Source of the DNA: an uncultured Candidatus Hydrogenedens sp.
Lineage (GTDB): Bacteria; Desulfobacterota_D; UBA1144
Reading direction: 5' to 3'
NCBI GenBank assembly: GCA_902609885.1
Contig: CACLTT010000001.1
Span: 140,723-204,722, forward strand
Length of the DNA stretch: 64,000 bases
Shown: one piece after another, positions 48,043 to 57,870 of the stretch
Layout: each line of letters starts with the position of its first letter
Position numbering within the stretch: the stretch's first letter is position 1
The notes under the pieces: generated by a model
The model's database searches: none
Told to the model about the DNA's origin: nothing
The model's input: only the letters and a program-made list of their open reading frames with translations
Made by a program: the position numbers and the translations under genes

Positions 48043-49037
48043 TTGATGTCCTTATAAATTATACCTGCACGATCATCAGTTAGATTCAACTTAACCTCAC
48101 GCAATTTTGAAAAATTATTTCTCAACTTGCTTCGAACATCTTCATTTCTAGTGATAAAAATCATAAATCCACCACCTCCCGCTCCAAGAAGCTTGCCACC
48201 AGTTGCACCACAAGAAATTGCCTCATCATATATTTGGTTTATGGCATCGTTCGAAATATTATTAGATAAGGTCTTTTTTAGGTTCCAATTTTCATTCAGA
48301 ATTTCTCCAAAATTTGAAATTTCTTTATTTTCCATTTCATTTTTCAAATCCCATACAAGCTTAACCATCTTCTTTAATGTTGTTAGATTATGATTTTTTT
48401 TCACATTATCATCTTGTTCTTTTAAAATATCATTCGAACTTCTATCACCACCAATATAAAAAGAAAGAATTGAATCATTTAGTTCTTTATGAAAATCATT
48501 GCTTAAATTCACTGGATGCACAGAAACTGTATCATTTGTATGAAATTCATAAACATTCATACCACCATATGCAGATGCATATTGGTCTTGTTTCCCAATT
48601 GGACTTCCTGACAATTCAATTTCAAGTTTACAAGCACTCTCTGCAAGTATTTGACTACTAACCTCTCTATCCAAGTAATTTAATAATGCATTATATAGTG
48701 CAACACTAAATGTACTTGAGGAACCTAAGCCTGAACCTGAGGATGGAATATCAGCTGATGAAACTATCTCAAGAGAATCTTGAATTTTTAGATCTAACAA
48801 TGCATTTCTAACCAATCCATGTTCTAGATCATTAACATTATCTACAATTTCCGTCTTTGAATAACTACACCTGATGCCTTTTTCAAAACGTGACTTTACT
48901 AGTATATAAATAAATTTATCAATGCTTGATGAGAGGACTGCACCACCATGATTCTTATAAAATGATGGGAAATCTGTACCTCCACCAACAAAAGACATAC
49001 GAAAAGGTGCTTTAGAAATAATCAAGTTTTTCTCCAA
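48039..49037 (-). CDS. hddA: D-glycero-alpha-D-manno-heptose 7-phosphate kinase
   Basis: GHMP kinase of 332 residues. The ATP-binding block is SADIPSSGSGLGSSSTFSVAL, and the N-terminus KAPFRMSFVGGGTDFPSFY and C-terminal GGKLLGAGGGGFMIF are characteristic of HddA. It makes the 1,7-bisphosphate on the alpha (GDP-heptose) route. It overlaps the HddC-GmhB gene by 26 bases. Confidence 0.93.
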   Translation of the reverse strand: MEKNLIISKAPFRMSFVGGGTDFPSFYKNHGGAVLSSSIDKFIYILVKSRFEKGIRCSYSKTEIVDNVNDLEHGLVRNALLDLKIQDSLEIVSSADIPSSGSGLGSSSTFSVALYNALLNYLDREVSSQILAESACKLEIELSGSPIGKQDQYASAYGGMNVYEFHTNDTVSVHPVNLSNDFHKELNDSILSFYIGGDRSSNDILKEQDDNVKKNHNLTTLKKMVKLVWDLKNEMENKEISNFGEILNENWNLKKTLSNNISNDAINQIYDEAISCGATGGKLLGAGGGGFMIFITRNEDVRSKLRNNFSKLREVKLNLTDDRAGIIYKDIK

Positions 49038-50328
49038 TGAAATTATATATTGAAGTTAAGGAATTGCTAATTCTTACATCATGTTTTATATCAGATATGT
49101 CCATTTTATTATCCTCATTTAATAGAATAGGTTTAACACCAGCAGCTATAGCGGCCTCAATATCTCTTATGTTATCCCCAATGAGCCAAGAGCTATTAAC
49201 ATCAATATTAAAATCTTTAACTGCTTGGTTAATTAGCCCTGGCTTTGGTTTTCGACAATCACAATCTATTTTTAATTCTTTAATTTCACCTTCATATCCT
49301 GAGTCAGGGTGATGTGGGCAGTAATATATAGCATCAAGATATACATTCTGAAAACCTAATTCCATTTCCATTTTGTTGTGAATATTTGTTAAACCTTTGA
49401 TGTCTAGCTCACCCCTTGCTATTACAGGCTGATTTGTAACTACTATAGATAAAAATCCAGAATTGTTTATGCATTTTAATATTTTAATAATCTCAGGTCT
49501 AAGACTAAATTGATTAACATCAGATAGATGCCCCTTTTCAAAATTGATAATACCGTCTCTATCTAAAAAAATACATTTCCTTTTTACTTTTTTACTTAAA
49601 AGTTTGTGTATACCCTTTGAAGTATGATTATTTACAGTTTCATATCTTTTAGGGGTTCCCATATCTTTGATATATTCAGAGGATATATATCCACGAATTG
49701 ATTGATTGTTATTGATAAGATTAGGAATTAAATCTTTTGAGATGTCCACAATGCCATTGCTAAGGAAATCCTTTGATTTAAATGCAGATTTTTCGGTGAA
49801 ATAAAGTGCAGCATTTGTAAGATTTCTATGATATTCAGATTTCTCATTTTTTAACCTAAATATTTCAGTAATTTTATTTTCTGTATTTATCTTAACTAAA
49901 TCGGAATCCTCAGGATGAGATGAAGGATGAACAAAGCTTATCATTTTATCATCCTTTTTTTTAAACTTTTTAAAAGAATTTAAATCAATATCAAAAAAAG
50001 TATCACCATAAATTATATAGAATTGGTCTTGAAGAAGATGTAAATTATCAAAAATTGCCCCTGCGGTTCCTCTTGGCTTTTCTTCTATTGAATAAATTAT
50101 ATTTAATCCATAAGCTTTTCCATCTTTAAAATAATCTTGAATAACATCATGATTATGGTGTAAAAGTAAAAGTACTGATTTTATACCATTGTCTTTTAAG
50201 GACATCAGAATCCACTCTAGAAGAGGCTTCTTGTTTATCGAAGCCATCGGCTTAGGTAAATCTTTTCCGATTATTTTCTCTAATCTACTTCCAAATCCAC
50301 CAGCAAGAACTACAGCTTCACATAACAT
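49012..50328 (-). CDS. Fusion of heptose-1-phosphate guanylyltransferase (HddC) and heptose bisphosphatase (GmhB)
   Basis: Residues about 1-235 are a sugar-nucleotidyltransferase with AVVLAGGFGSRLEKIIGKD and the FYIIYGDTFFDIDL metal site. Residues about 248-438 are a HAD phosphatase: catalytic FLDRDGIINFE, zinc-binding YYCPHHPDSGYEGE and CDCRKPKPG, and WLIGDNIRDIEAA. The HAD half is GmhB and removes the 7-phosphate; the first half would make GDP-heptose. The two are usually separate proteins; here two successive steps are in one chain. It starts on the last base of the next upstream stop. Confidence 0.92.
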   Translation of the reverse strand: MLCEAVVLAGGFGSRLEKIIGKDLPKPMASINKKPLLEWILMSLKDNGIKSVLLLLHHNHDVIQDYFKDGKAYGLNIIYSIEEKPRGTAGAIFDNLHLLQDQFYIIYGDTFFDIDLNSFKKFKKKDDKMISFVHPSSHPEDSDLVKINTENKITEIFRLKNEKSEYHRNLTNAALYFTEKSAFKSKDFLSNGIVDISKDLIPNLINNNQSIRGYISSEYIKDMGTPKRYETVNNHTSKGIHKLLSKKVKRKCIFLDRDGIINFEKGHLSDVNQFSLRPEIIKILKCINNSGFLSIVVTNQPVIARGELDIKGLTNIHNKMEMELGFQNVYLDAIYYCPHHPDSGYEGEIKELKIDCDCRKPKPGLINQAVKDFNIDVNSSWLIGDNIRDIEAAIAAGVKPILLNEDNKMDISDIKHDVRISNSLTSIYNFIGEKLDYF

Positions 50329-51623
50329 TATTTATCCTCATTAAGTGTTTTGGATAATTCTAGAGCATTTTTAACAACCCCATCCGTATTTAAATATTCA
50401 AATTGAGCAAACCTTCCCAAATTATAAATTTTATTTTTATGAAAAAAATTAAGGACTTTATCTGTATTTTTTCTATGATTTAAATCATAAATAACATAAG
50501 CATATTTTTCATATTTAATTTGTGTGTCTAAAACATTATCCTTATGGTCTATTAGTCCTTCATTAACTAAGCCATTAATAACCTCTTTCGTTATATCTTC
50601 TTTAGATAGGGATGCTATATAACTACCAGGCCTGAATGTAACTTCAGCCATTAATGTTGTTCTGTCACCTAAATTATAATTTTTGCCAAGGAAGTCTAAC
50701 TTTGATAGTCTATGAAAAATTGTTTCTTTATTAGGGACATATAGAGCAAAATTATCCCCTAAATTATCTTTATTAACTTGAATCATCACTATATAAATAG
50801 AATTAAATTTTAATTCATTAAGAGCTAATAGAATATCCTCAGGTAAGGTAAAATACTTTGAAAATTCATGTATTGGAGCTGTATTGATAAGATTATTTGC
50901 TTCAAATTCCCCATTATTAGTTTTAACAATCCATGAGTTATCAGCTTTGACTATTTCTTGAACCTCAATATCAGTTAAAACCTGGTTGTCTTTAGATAAA
51001 TTGAGTTTTTCATAGGCATCAATTAGGCTTTGAAAGCCACCCTTGTTAGGATAGTGAAAAAAAAGTTGATGAAGATATCCCTCTGTCTCTTCTCCATTAG
51101 CAGATTTTATGACGTCTTCTTTTGGTGGTTTAGGTATCCTTTCAACCATTTGAGTATCCATGAAGCCAGGGTCATATTTCCATATCTTTTCATTATAAGG
51201 TTGTAAATATAATCTTGTAATTCCTTCACCAAATGTTTTTAGGAAAAATTGAAGCATATTAGTGGAATTATAATTTTCATAAGGGTTATTTAAAAATTCT
51301 TGTAGGCAATAATTCTTGTCTTCTTCATTAAGGCTGGACAAATCATTCTCGAATGGATATTTGATAAAATTATTTTTAAAGAAAATCTTATTAGATCTTT
51401 TGATTTTATTTGTTCTAATAATTTCTGTATGAAGTTTTAAGATTTCCTCATGTTTGGAAAAAATTATATGTGGACCTATGTCATAGCTTACACCATTAAA
51501 ATCATAGCTTCTTGATAGTCCACCAAGTGTTGAATTTTTCTCTAATATAGTTGCTTTATTGTTAATGAAGTATCCAAAAGATAAACCAGCAATTCCTCCT
51601 CCTATAACAATAAAATCTTTCAT
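50328..51623 (-). CDS. FAD-dependent amine-oxidase-fold protein (UDP-galactopyranose mutase/protoporphyrinogen-oxidase-like)
   Basis: 431-residue flavoprotein with the N-terminal FIVIGGGIAGLSFGYF and STLGGLSRSYDFNGVSYDIGPH. The FAD loop and GG-doublet after it fit the UGM/PPOX-like family; a late YNLGRFAQFEYLNTDG holds the C-terminal FAD contact. In polysaccharide clusters such proteins often act on NDP-sugars or lipid-linked sugars. It opens the heptose operon and is coupled to HddC-GmhB. Confidence 0.8.
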   Translation of the reverse strand: MKDFIVIGGGIAGLSFGYFINNKATILEKNSTLGGLSRSYDFNGVSYDIGPHIIFSKHEEILKLHTEIIRTNKIKRSNKIFFKNNFIKYPFENDLSSLNEEDKNYCLQEFLNNPYENYNSTNMLQFFLKTFGEGITRLYLQPYNEKIWKYDPGFMDTQMVERIPKPPKEDVIKSANGEETEGYLHQLFFHYPNKGGFQSLIDAYEKLNLSKDNQVLTDIEVQEIVKADNSWIVKTNNGEFEANNLINTAPIHEFSKYFTLPEDILLALNELKFNSIYIVMIQVNKDNLGDNFALYVPNKETIFHRLSKLDFLGKNYNLGDRTTLMAEVTFRPGSYIASLSKEDITKEVINGLVNEGLIDHKDNVLDTQIKYEKYAYVIYDLNHRKNTDKVLNFFHKNKIYNLGRFAQFEYLNTDGVVKNALELSKTLNEDK

Positions 51624-51771
51624 TCAAAATCTACAAAAATTAATTTTTACAATGTTACATAAATTTTAAGTAATATACCAACTAATTTGGGATTTAAATA
51701 GCTACAACTATTTCCTTGTTGTTTAATGATACAAATTATTGTATAAACAATATCTAACTGGTCAGTATTGT

Positions 51772-52173
51772 ATGTTTTCTAAAAATATCCCGTTAATTGA
51801 TTTTATAAGAATTCTTTTTAATAAGTCTATAGTAAGATATTTTTTTATTGGTGGAATAAACACCATGCTTAGCTTTTTATCTTTTAGTGTTTTGTATTAT
51901 ATTGGATTTCATTATATTATAGCTGCATTTCTTAATTTAGTTATTGGTGTTTCAATAAGCTACTATAACCATAGAAGGTTTACTTTTAAAAAGAACTTTG
52001 ATTATTTGGAAAAGTTTGTACCTATTTGTCTTGTATATTTTTTTCTAAATAGTATTTTGTTAAAAATTAGCGATGATGCAGGTTTCAATATATATTTAGC
52101 ATATTTACTTATATTATTACCGACTAGTATTATTAATTATTTTGTGCTTAAACTTTTTGTTTTTAAGGATTAG
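51772..52173 (+). CDS. GtrA-family membrane protein, copy 1
   Basis: Four-helix GtrA-like protein thought to flip lipid-linked sugars. RYFFIGGINTMLSFLSF and SYYNHRRFTFKK are the family blocks. The track starts at TTG 51739; ATG at 51772 is preferred (133 residues). The 3' end overlaps the convergent membrane protein by 11 bases. Confidence 0.85.
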   Translation: MFSKNIPLIDFIRILFNKSIVRYFFIGGINTMLSFLSFSVLYYIGFHYIIAAFLNLVIGVSISYYNHRRFTFKKNFDYLEKFVPICLVYFFLNSILLKISDDAGFNIYLAYLLILLPTSIINYFVLKLFVFKD

Positions 52174-53845
52174 ACACTCTTTTAAAAACTGAAATTAATT
52201 TCCCTTTTTCCTGTAAGATATAGTCGTTTTCAATGATTTCACCTGCAAATTCTTTAAGATTATAAACATACATAACTTTATAATAAAAATTCTCAGAGAT
52301 TTTGGAATAATAATCAAGACTTAGACCTATATTTTCCGAGTTCCCATATAATATGTTGTCAACATAGATGTATTTTGGTTTTAATTGCTCAAACTGCTCT
52401 TTCTGTCTTATCTCATTTTTTCTGTGAACAAATTGAACACCCAGCTGAGGATACTTGTTTGTATTTTCGTAATCACAAACAAATGGAAGATAGCTATCAT
52501 GCAAAGAAATAAGGTTAACTTTTCCATCGATTGAATACTTATTAAAAAGGTTGCAAGAGTTTTCTATAAAAATGGGATTAATACTCGATTTAATTTGAGC
52601 ATTTGGCAGGTCCCATTCAAAGACTTTTGCTCTTTTTGAGATGGTTTCATAGTTAATTTTAGTATTATTTTCAAATTTGTACACTGTAAGCAAGAATATG
52701 ATTCCTAAGACAATTCCAAATGAAATAACCTCATATCCTAATTCAATTTTTTTTATCATAATTATCTTATTAAAACAAAAGAAAAAAATTAACCCCCAAA
52801 CCCACATTAATGGCACTAGGTGATTATATACAGGTTGCCAAAGATAATAAAAAAAGGATAAAAACGAGAAAAAACATAAACCGGTAATAAATTTCCTTTC
52901 TTTTATTTGATCTTCAAACAAATCAATTGCAAATAGAATAAAACAACCAAATATTGCTATAACAAAAAGACTATCTAAGTCTAATCTAGGGCCTAGAAAA
53001 ATACCAAACTCATAAAAAGATTCCCCATCACTAGTAAAAACAAATGTAAATAAGAGTATAAATATTAATGTCGGGATTGTTGATATGATAATTTTATAAT
53101 CAATTTTTTTGTATTTAATCTTTTCAATGATTTGTGTTAGCCATATCGAAAATATAAAGAAGCCTGTAAATTCAAGACTAAAGAACGCAGAGGCTAAACC
53201 AGCAATGGTTAAAAAAGCAAAATTCTTATTATTGCTTGATTGGCAATATTTGAAATAAAACATAACCAATAATGGAAAAAATACTTGTCTGAAGGGTGTT
53301 ATTGTAGGGGTAAGATAGTATTGCCAGAATCCTAGTGAAAATAATAATATTAAAATACTGATTGAGAAATAAAGGAATAAAAGCCTGTTTTTTATGATAC
53401 TGAGATAGCATATTGCAAGGTTTATATAAAAAAGAATATTTAGATATCCTAGAGTTTTAAAATAACTTTGAAAACTCAAGCTTCCATAAAAAAATTCAGA
53501 AAAATATTTAACAAAATAAGATGTCCCCATGCCATATAAATGATTTACGCTTTCAACACCTTTAATTAATGAATAAGCTGAATTTATGAGATACATATGA
53601 TGGTGGAAAAATAACCCTTCCATGCTTTTATAGCCTAGCAATACATGAAGTTGATGAATTGACATGTCATATCCAGATGAAACTTTTTGACCTTCCGAAG
53701 TGTAATCTGGTATGTCTAAAAATTCATTGACGACAAAGAAGGATTCGGAATCTAAAATGAAACTAAGCTTAAGAATACCAAATATGAAGAGTGTTAAGCC
53801 TAATCCCAAGCCAATTGTATCGACTATATTTATTTTATTTCGCAT
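52163..53845 (-). CDS. Large polytopic membrane protein, possible GT-C glycosyltransferase
   Basis: 560 residues with many hydrophobic helices from the N-terminus to about residue 390 and a soluble C-terminal third (IDGKVNLISLHDSYLPFVCD onward). The first extracytoplasmic loop is rich in charged residues (EFLDIPDYTSEGQ). This layout, helices then a periplasmic domain, resembles GT-C enzymes, and the cluster supports a glycan role. No family was firmly recognised. Confidence 0.6.
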   Translation of the reverse strand: MRNKINIVDTIGLGLGLTLFIFGILKLSFILDSESFFVVNEFLDIPDYTSEGQKVSSGYDMSIHQLHVLLGYKSMEGLFFHHHMYLINSAYSLIKGVESVNHLYGMGTSYFVKYFSEFFYGSLSFQSYFKTLGYLNILFYINLAICYLSIIKNRLLFLYFSISILILLFSLGFWQYYLTPTITPFRQVFFPLLVMFYFKYCQSSNNKNFAFLTIAGLASAFFSLEFTGFFIFSIWLTQIIEKIKYKKIDYKIIISTIPTLIFILLFTFVFTSDGESFYEFGIFLGPRLDLDSLFVIAIFGCFILFAIDLFEDQIKERKFITGLCFFSFLSFFYYLWQPVYNHLVPLMWVWGLIFFFCFNKIIMIKKIELGYEVISFGIVLGIIFLLTVYKFENNTKINYETISKRAKVFEWDLPNAQIKSSINPIFIENSCNLFNKYSIDGKVNLISLHDSYLPFVCDYENTNKYPQLGVQFVHRKNEIRQKEQFEQLKPKYIYVDNILYGNSENIGLSLDYYSKISENFYYKVMYVYNLKEFAGEIIENDYILQEKGKLISVFKRVSNP

Positions 53846-54797
53846 AATTAATTTTTTTTAATATTATGTATAAGAAATAGCAAAATATTAATCCAGATAA
53901 CACATAAATACTTTTAGAATTAATTTGAAGAGTTATAGCTATAACTATAAACAATTTTATATAAACATAATGTATTTTTTTAACACCTGAATTGATTTTA
54001 TCTTTAAATAAAATAAAAACCAATCCCATAATACATACTGAAACAAAGAAAAATACATCAATAAGTTTATTTAAAGTAGCACGATGATCAATCCAAAATT
54101 CAAAGTATCCAGAGCCAGAACCCTTAGGAAGGAAAATTTTCTCATAGGCTTTAAGTAAAGAGAAGATCAAGATTGAAAATAAATAAAAATTTAAATATTT
54201 GTTTACACGCTCCAAGCTGAATATCTTTTTTTCACTAATAGATTTTTTTGATTTTATAAAATTTTTATCAATAAATATTATTAAGCTCCACAGTGGCAAT
54301 ATCCCAAGAATGAGAGCTAAAAAACAATAGCCATAACTTATATCTTGATTATATGAGGAGCGAACCACTCCAATTAATTCTTTATTATTATCAAATATAG
54401 GAATTTGATTTATATAAGTTTTAATATAGGTTGGGAAGCCTAAAAATTTCCTTCTTTCATAAATTGGATGCTCATAATTTTTTCTATATCCTTCAATAAT
54501 CTTGTTATCCTTGATGGTTTTCCACCTCATTTTTTTGAGTCCGACGGATTTTATTTCTTTTGTTTTTATAAAAGATGTTTTTATTTCAAGAAAATCCATA
54601 AATTCAGGGTAGTTTCTAGTGGTAAAAAGGTTAGAACATTCTTCAGTAATTTCTTTTCCACAAAGTGTGTAGAGGTTTCCAACCTCGTCTAAGGTCAGAA
54701 TTTTAGCATAAGTTTTTGCCTCATATCTTAATGCTTTCGTCGCACCGTAAGAGATGAAAATTATAATTAAAAGATAAATAATATATCTGAATATCAT
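53835..54797 (-). CDS. Membrane protein with one periplasmic domain, unknown
   Basis: 320 residues: an N-terminal helix (FRYIIYLLIIIFISYGAT), an external domain (about 25-150) and four or so C-terminal helices. The external part has EVGNLYTLCGKEITEECS with two cysteines. It overlaps the preceding membrane gene by 11 bases in the same operon, so the two may form a complex. Function unknown. Confidence 0.55.
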   Translation of the reverse strand: MIFRYIIYLLIIIFISYGATKALRYEAKTYAKILTLDEVGNLYTLCGKEITEECSNLFTTRNYPEFMDFLEIKTSFIKTKEIKSVGLKKMRWKTIKDNKIIEGYRKNYEHPIYERRKFLGFPTYIKTYINQIPIFDNNKELIGVVRSSYNQDISYGYCFLALILGILPLWSLIIFIDKNFIKSKKSISEKKIFSLERVNKYLNFYLFSILIFSLLKAYEKIFLPKGSGSGYFEFWIDHRATLNKLIDVFFFVSVCIMGLVFILFKDKINSGVKKIHYVYIKLFIVIAITLQINSKSIYVLSGLIFCYFLYIILKKINYAK

Positions 54798-54855
54798 TAT
54801 TGAACTTAATAATAAACTTTTTTTAAGGATTTAACATTGATTTTTTATAATCAAC

Positions 54856-56613
54856 ATGAATTATAATATAATTGTGACTCCAAAAGAGAAGTTTAATTTT
54901 GTATTAAAAATTTTGATTACAGGTTTTATATTTTGCTTTCTTTTTTACTATTTTAAGTCATTACTAATAAGGCCATATAGCCCCATTCTTGAGAGTCCCT
55001 TTCACCCACCTGTTAATGCATTTTGTGATTATTATGCATTTAATGATTCTTTCTGGAGAAAGGGTTTTGTTTTACAGCACGGGGGTTACTTGCCAGGAGC
55101 ATTTCTTTTTCTTCAAATCTTAGGTGCAATTTCACTTTATGACCCTTATATTGGTATAAAATTTTTCTTATTTGGTATTTCAACTTTATTTTTTATTTAT
55201 ATTTATAAAGAGTTTATTAATTGGGAATTGAGTGATAGATTTTTAATTTTTATTACTTTTACTTTTTTAAACTTACCAATGCTCTTCATGTTTCATACAG
55301 GTAACTTTGAAGGAATTTCGTTTATTTTAATATTATATTCAATCTACTTTTTCCAAAAAGCACAAGTATTGGGGTTAGATTTTAAGGCTAATATTAATTT
55401 AAGATGGCTTCTAAGCTTACTAATTATATCATGCATGGTTTTTACATTTGTTAAATTTAACAAAGAGTACCATTCTAACAAATATGTAGGAAAAAAAATT
55501 GCAAAAAACATTAAGAAAACAGATTTAGAAACCAGTTTTATTTCTAATTTGGAATCTATAAGGTTTCTTAAAAAAAATGATCTTGAAAAGCTTAAGCCTA
55601 GTAATATAACCTCAGATGATATTGTAAAGTATGATATTAAGATTCTTGTAATTAAGGATAGTAATTTATTTAATCTTAAAAAATATATATCAAATAATAT
55701 TTATAATACTGAATCCAAATATCTTGGTTTTTTTAAATATGGTTGGAGCTATTATGATATAGATTCTATGGGCAAAAATTATTCTATAGTTTATATAAAC
55801 AATCTTCAGCCTATAACAAATCTATTAATATTCGTATCTTCCTTCTTTGTATTACTTTTACTTCTAAATTTTAGATTTAAAGATTCTCTTAGAATTAAAT
55901 TTAACTTTAAGCCTAAAATCCGCTTATTAAATGTATCCGTTTTTCTGATAGCTTTGGCAACTTCGATAAAGATTTTCCCGGTACTTTTCTTACTCTTATT
56001 AATAAATAAGGAAAACTATAAAGAAATATTTTTTAAATTCCCTATATTTTTATCCTTTTGTATTTTAATTCCATTTTTATTAGCTGGGGACGTTATAAAC
56101 AATATTAGTTTATATGTTAATAGCTATGGACATGCGGTAAATATTTATAAGGAACATATGGTAACTGGCTTATCTTCATTGCATGTTGGAAACCACTCAT
56201 TATTTAATTTTTATCATTTATTAACATATCCAAATAGTTCATTAGCTAATGAATATGAAATTGGAAAATATATCTTGTTAGGTTTATTAATTTTCTCATC
56301 ATTAGCTATTTTTAAAGTCAAATCGGAGATTCTTAAATTATCTTTAATAATTTCATCCTTTTGCCTTTTTTTTCCCACGTCTTCTGAATATAGATTGATT
56401 TACATGATCATACCTTTACTTTTACTCATAAAAAAACCTAATTATAATGAACATCAAAAATTTCTTTTAATTTTAATATCTCTGCTTTTGATACCTAAAA
56501 CTTACATTTATTTTTATTCTTCTCAATGGATAAACTCTGGTACTTTCTTTAACCCAATACTTTTAATGATAATTTATTTTTATTGTTTGAAATATCGAAA
56601 AGTAGATGTCTAG
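54856..56613 (+). CDS. GT87-like (DUF2029) membrane glycosyltransferase with an inserted periplasmic domain
   Basis: 585 residues, multi-spanning. The GT87 pattern is visible in FHTGNFEGISFILILYSIYF (about 145-165) and ALATSIKIFPVLFLLLLI (about 366-383), with HVGNHSLFNFYHLL later. Between them lie about 175 residues (180-355) absent from usual GT87: one helix, a Lys-rich soluble stretch KYVGKKIAKNIKKTDLETSF to DSMGKNYSIVYINN, then another helix. The insert looks like the C-terminal domain of a PMT-like enzyme. It ends overlapping the GtrA gene by 4 bases. Confidence 0.75.
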   Translation: MNYNIIVTPKEKFNFVLKILITGFIFCFLFYYFKSLLIRPYSPILESPFHPPVNAFCDYYAFNDSFWRKGFVLQHGGYLPGAFLFLQILGAISLYDPYIGIKFFLFGISTLFFIYIYKEFINWELSDRFLIFITFTFLNLPMLFMFHTGNFEGISFILILYSIYFFQKAQVLGLDFKANINLRWLLSLLIISCMVFTFVKFNKEYHSNKYVGKKIAKNIKKTDLETSFISNLESIRFLKKNDLEKLKPSNITSDDIVKYDIKILVIKDSNLFNLKKYISNNIYNTESKYLGFFKYGWSYYDIDSMGKNYSIVYINNLQPITNLLIFVSSFFVLLLLLNFRFKDSLRIKFNFKPKIRLLNVSVFLIALATSIKIFPVLFLLLLINKENYKEIFFKFPIFLSFCILIPFLLAGDVINNISLYVNSYGHAVNIYKEHMVTGLSSLHVGNHSLFNFYHLLTYPNSSLANEYEIGKYILLGLLIFSSLAIFKVKSEILKLSLIISSFCLFFPTSSEYRLIYMIIPLLLLIKKPNYNEHQKFLLILISLLLIPKTYIYFYSSQWINSGTFFNPILLMIIYFYCLKYRKVDV

Positions 56614-57011
56614 TTTCTGAAAACCCAATATTTTTGACCAATAAAACCTATCAATGCAGTTACAAACAAAGTGATCATGAAAGATAATGTGATATTTTTT
56701 GATAATCCATAAGCAATATTATTTATTGCCACATTTATAAACAAACATAAGGAATATAGAAGAATGAACTTCTTTAGCTCCGGTGTTACTTTTAATTTAG
56801 ATTTAAATGTCCAAATTCTATTTAATAAATAAGATATTTGCATACCTAATAGAACACCTAAGAGCTTAGAAAGGTCTAATTGGATATGGTTTATTAAAAA
56901 AGTATATAAAAAATAGTCACAAGTAGAAGAGGTTACTCCGCAGAGAAACCACTTGTATGCTTTTATGTCAAAAAGATTTTCTAAAATGAAATAATATATT
57001 TTTTTAACCAT
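56610..57011 (-). CDS. GtrA-family membrane protein, copy 2
   Basis: About 133 residues from the ATG at 57011, chosen because the track start (57083) leaves only 3 bases to the divergent IMPase gene. FLCGVTSSTCDYFLYTF and ISYLLNRIWTFKSKLK match the GtrA pattern. Convergent with the GT87-like gene. A second GtrA protein near a different glycosyltransferase suggests two separate lipid-linked transfers. Confidence 0.85.
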   Translation of the reverse strand: MVKKIYYFILENLFDIKAYKWFLCGVTSSTCDYFLYTFLINHIQLDLSKLLGVLLGMQISYLLNRIWTFKSKLKVTPELKKFILLYSLCLFINVAINNIAYGLSKNITLSFMITLFVTALIGFIGQKYWVFRN

Positions 57012-57086
57012 TACTAACCAAGGCTGATAAACTTTACTAGATAATATAATCTTTATATTAAAAAAGTATTGTATTATATACATTAA

Positions 57087-57869
57087 ATGAAAGATTTATC
57101 AAAAATTTTGGCAGCATCTAGAGATGCATCTAGTGAAGGGGTAAAAATTATAAAGAAATCATTAAAAAGCCCTATTGAATCAAAAAAGAAGTCTTATAAA
57201 GAATGGGTTACCGAAACCGACTTAAAAGTTGAAAAAAAAATTATGAAAGTATTGCTAAAGCACTTTCCTAAATCTAGTTTCTTGGCTGAAGAGTCTGGCT
57301 CTATTAACAATGGTGATGATTCTATTATGTGGATTATTGATCCTATTGATGGCACTAACAATTTTATAACTAGATATCCTTTCTTTTGTATATCTATTGC
57401 TGCGTATTACAAAGGGAAAATCATTTGTGGCACCATTGAAGATCCCAACAATGGAGAATTTTTCCATGCAATAAAAGGTAAAGGTTCTTATCTGAATAAC
57501 AAAAGAATTTTCGTTAGTAATGAGAAAAAGCTTGAAAACTCAATATTCGGTACTGGTTTTGTAATGTCCGAACCTAAGTCAGTTAAAAAAAATTTAAAGA
57601 ATTTACTAGCTATTATGGATAAAACAAAATCCTTCAGAAGGAGTGGCTCTGCTGCTTTAGATTTAGCTTATACTGCTTGTGGAAGGCAGCAAGGATATTG
57701 GCAATTGCTACCTAAACCTTGGGATTATGCCGCAGGTATACTCTTGGTCGAAGAAGCTAATGGAAAGGTAACTGATATGAGTGGAAAAAAAATGAATTTA
57801 GATTCTAAATCTATTTTGGCAAGCAATAAGATTAATCACAATAAGATGCTTAAACTAATTAGTCCTTAA
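57087..57869 (+). CDS. Inositol monophosphatase-family phosphatase
   Basis: 260 residues. The metal motifs are AEESGS, WIIDPIDGTNNF and WDYAAGILLVEEANG. The family includes inositol monophosphatase, fructose bisphosphatase and CysQ. In glycan clusters such enzymes may dephosphorylate sugars. Substrate not determined. Converges on the ThDP gene with a single base between the stop codons. Confidence 0.87.
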   Translation: MKDLSKILAASRDASSEGVKIIKKSLKSPIESKKKSYKEWVTETDLKVEKKIMKVLLKHFPKSSFLAEESGSINNGDDSIMWIIDPIDGTNNFITRYPFFCISIAAYYKGKIICGTIEDPNNGEFFHAIKGKGSYLNNKRIFVSNEKKLENSIFGTGFVMSEPKSVKKNLKNLLAIMDKTKSFRRSGSAALDLAYTACGRQQGYWQLLPKPWDYAAGILLVEEANGKVTDMSGKKMNLDSKSILASNKINHNKMLKLISP

Positions 57870-57870
57870 T

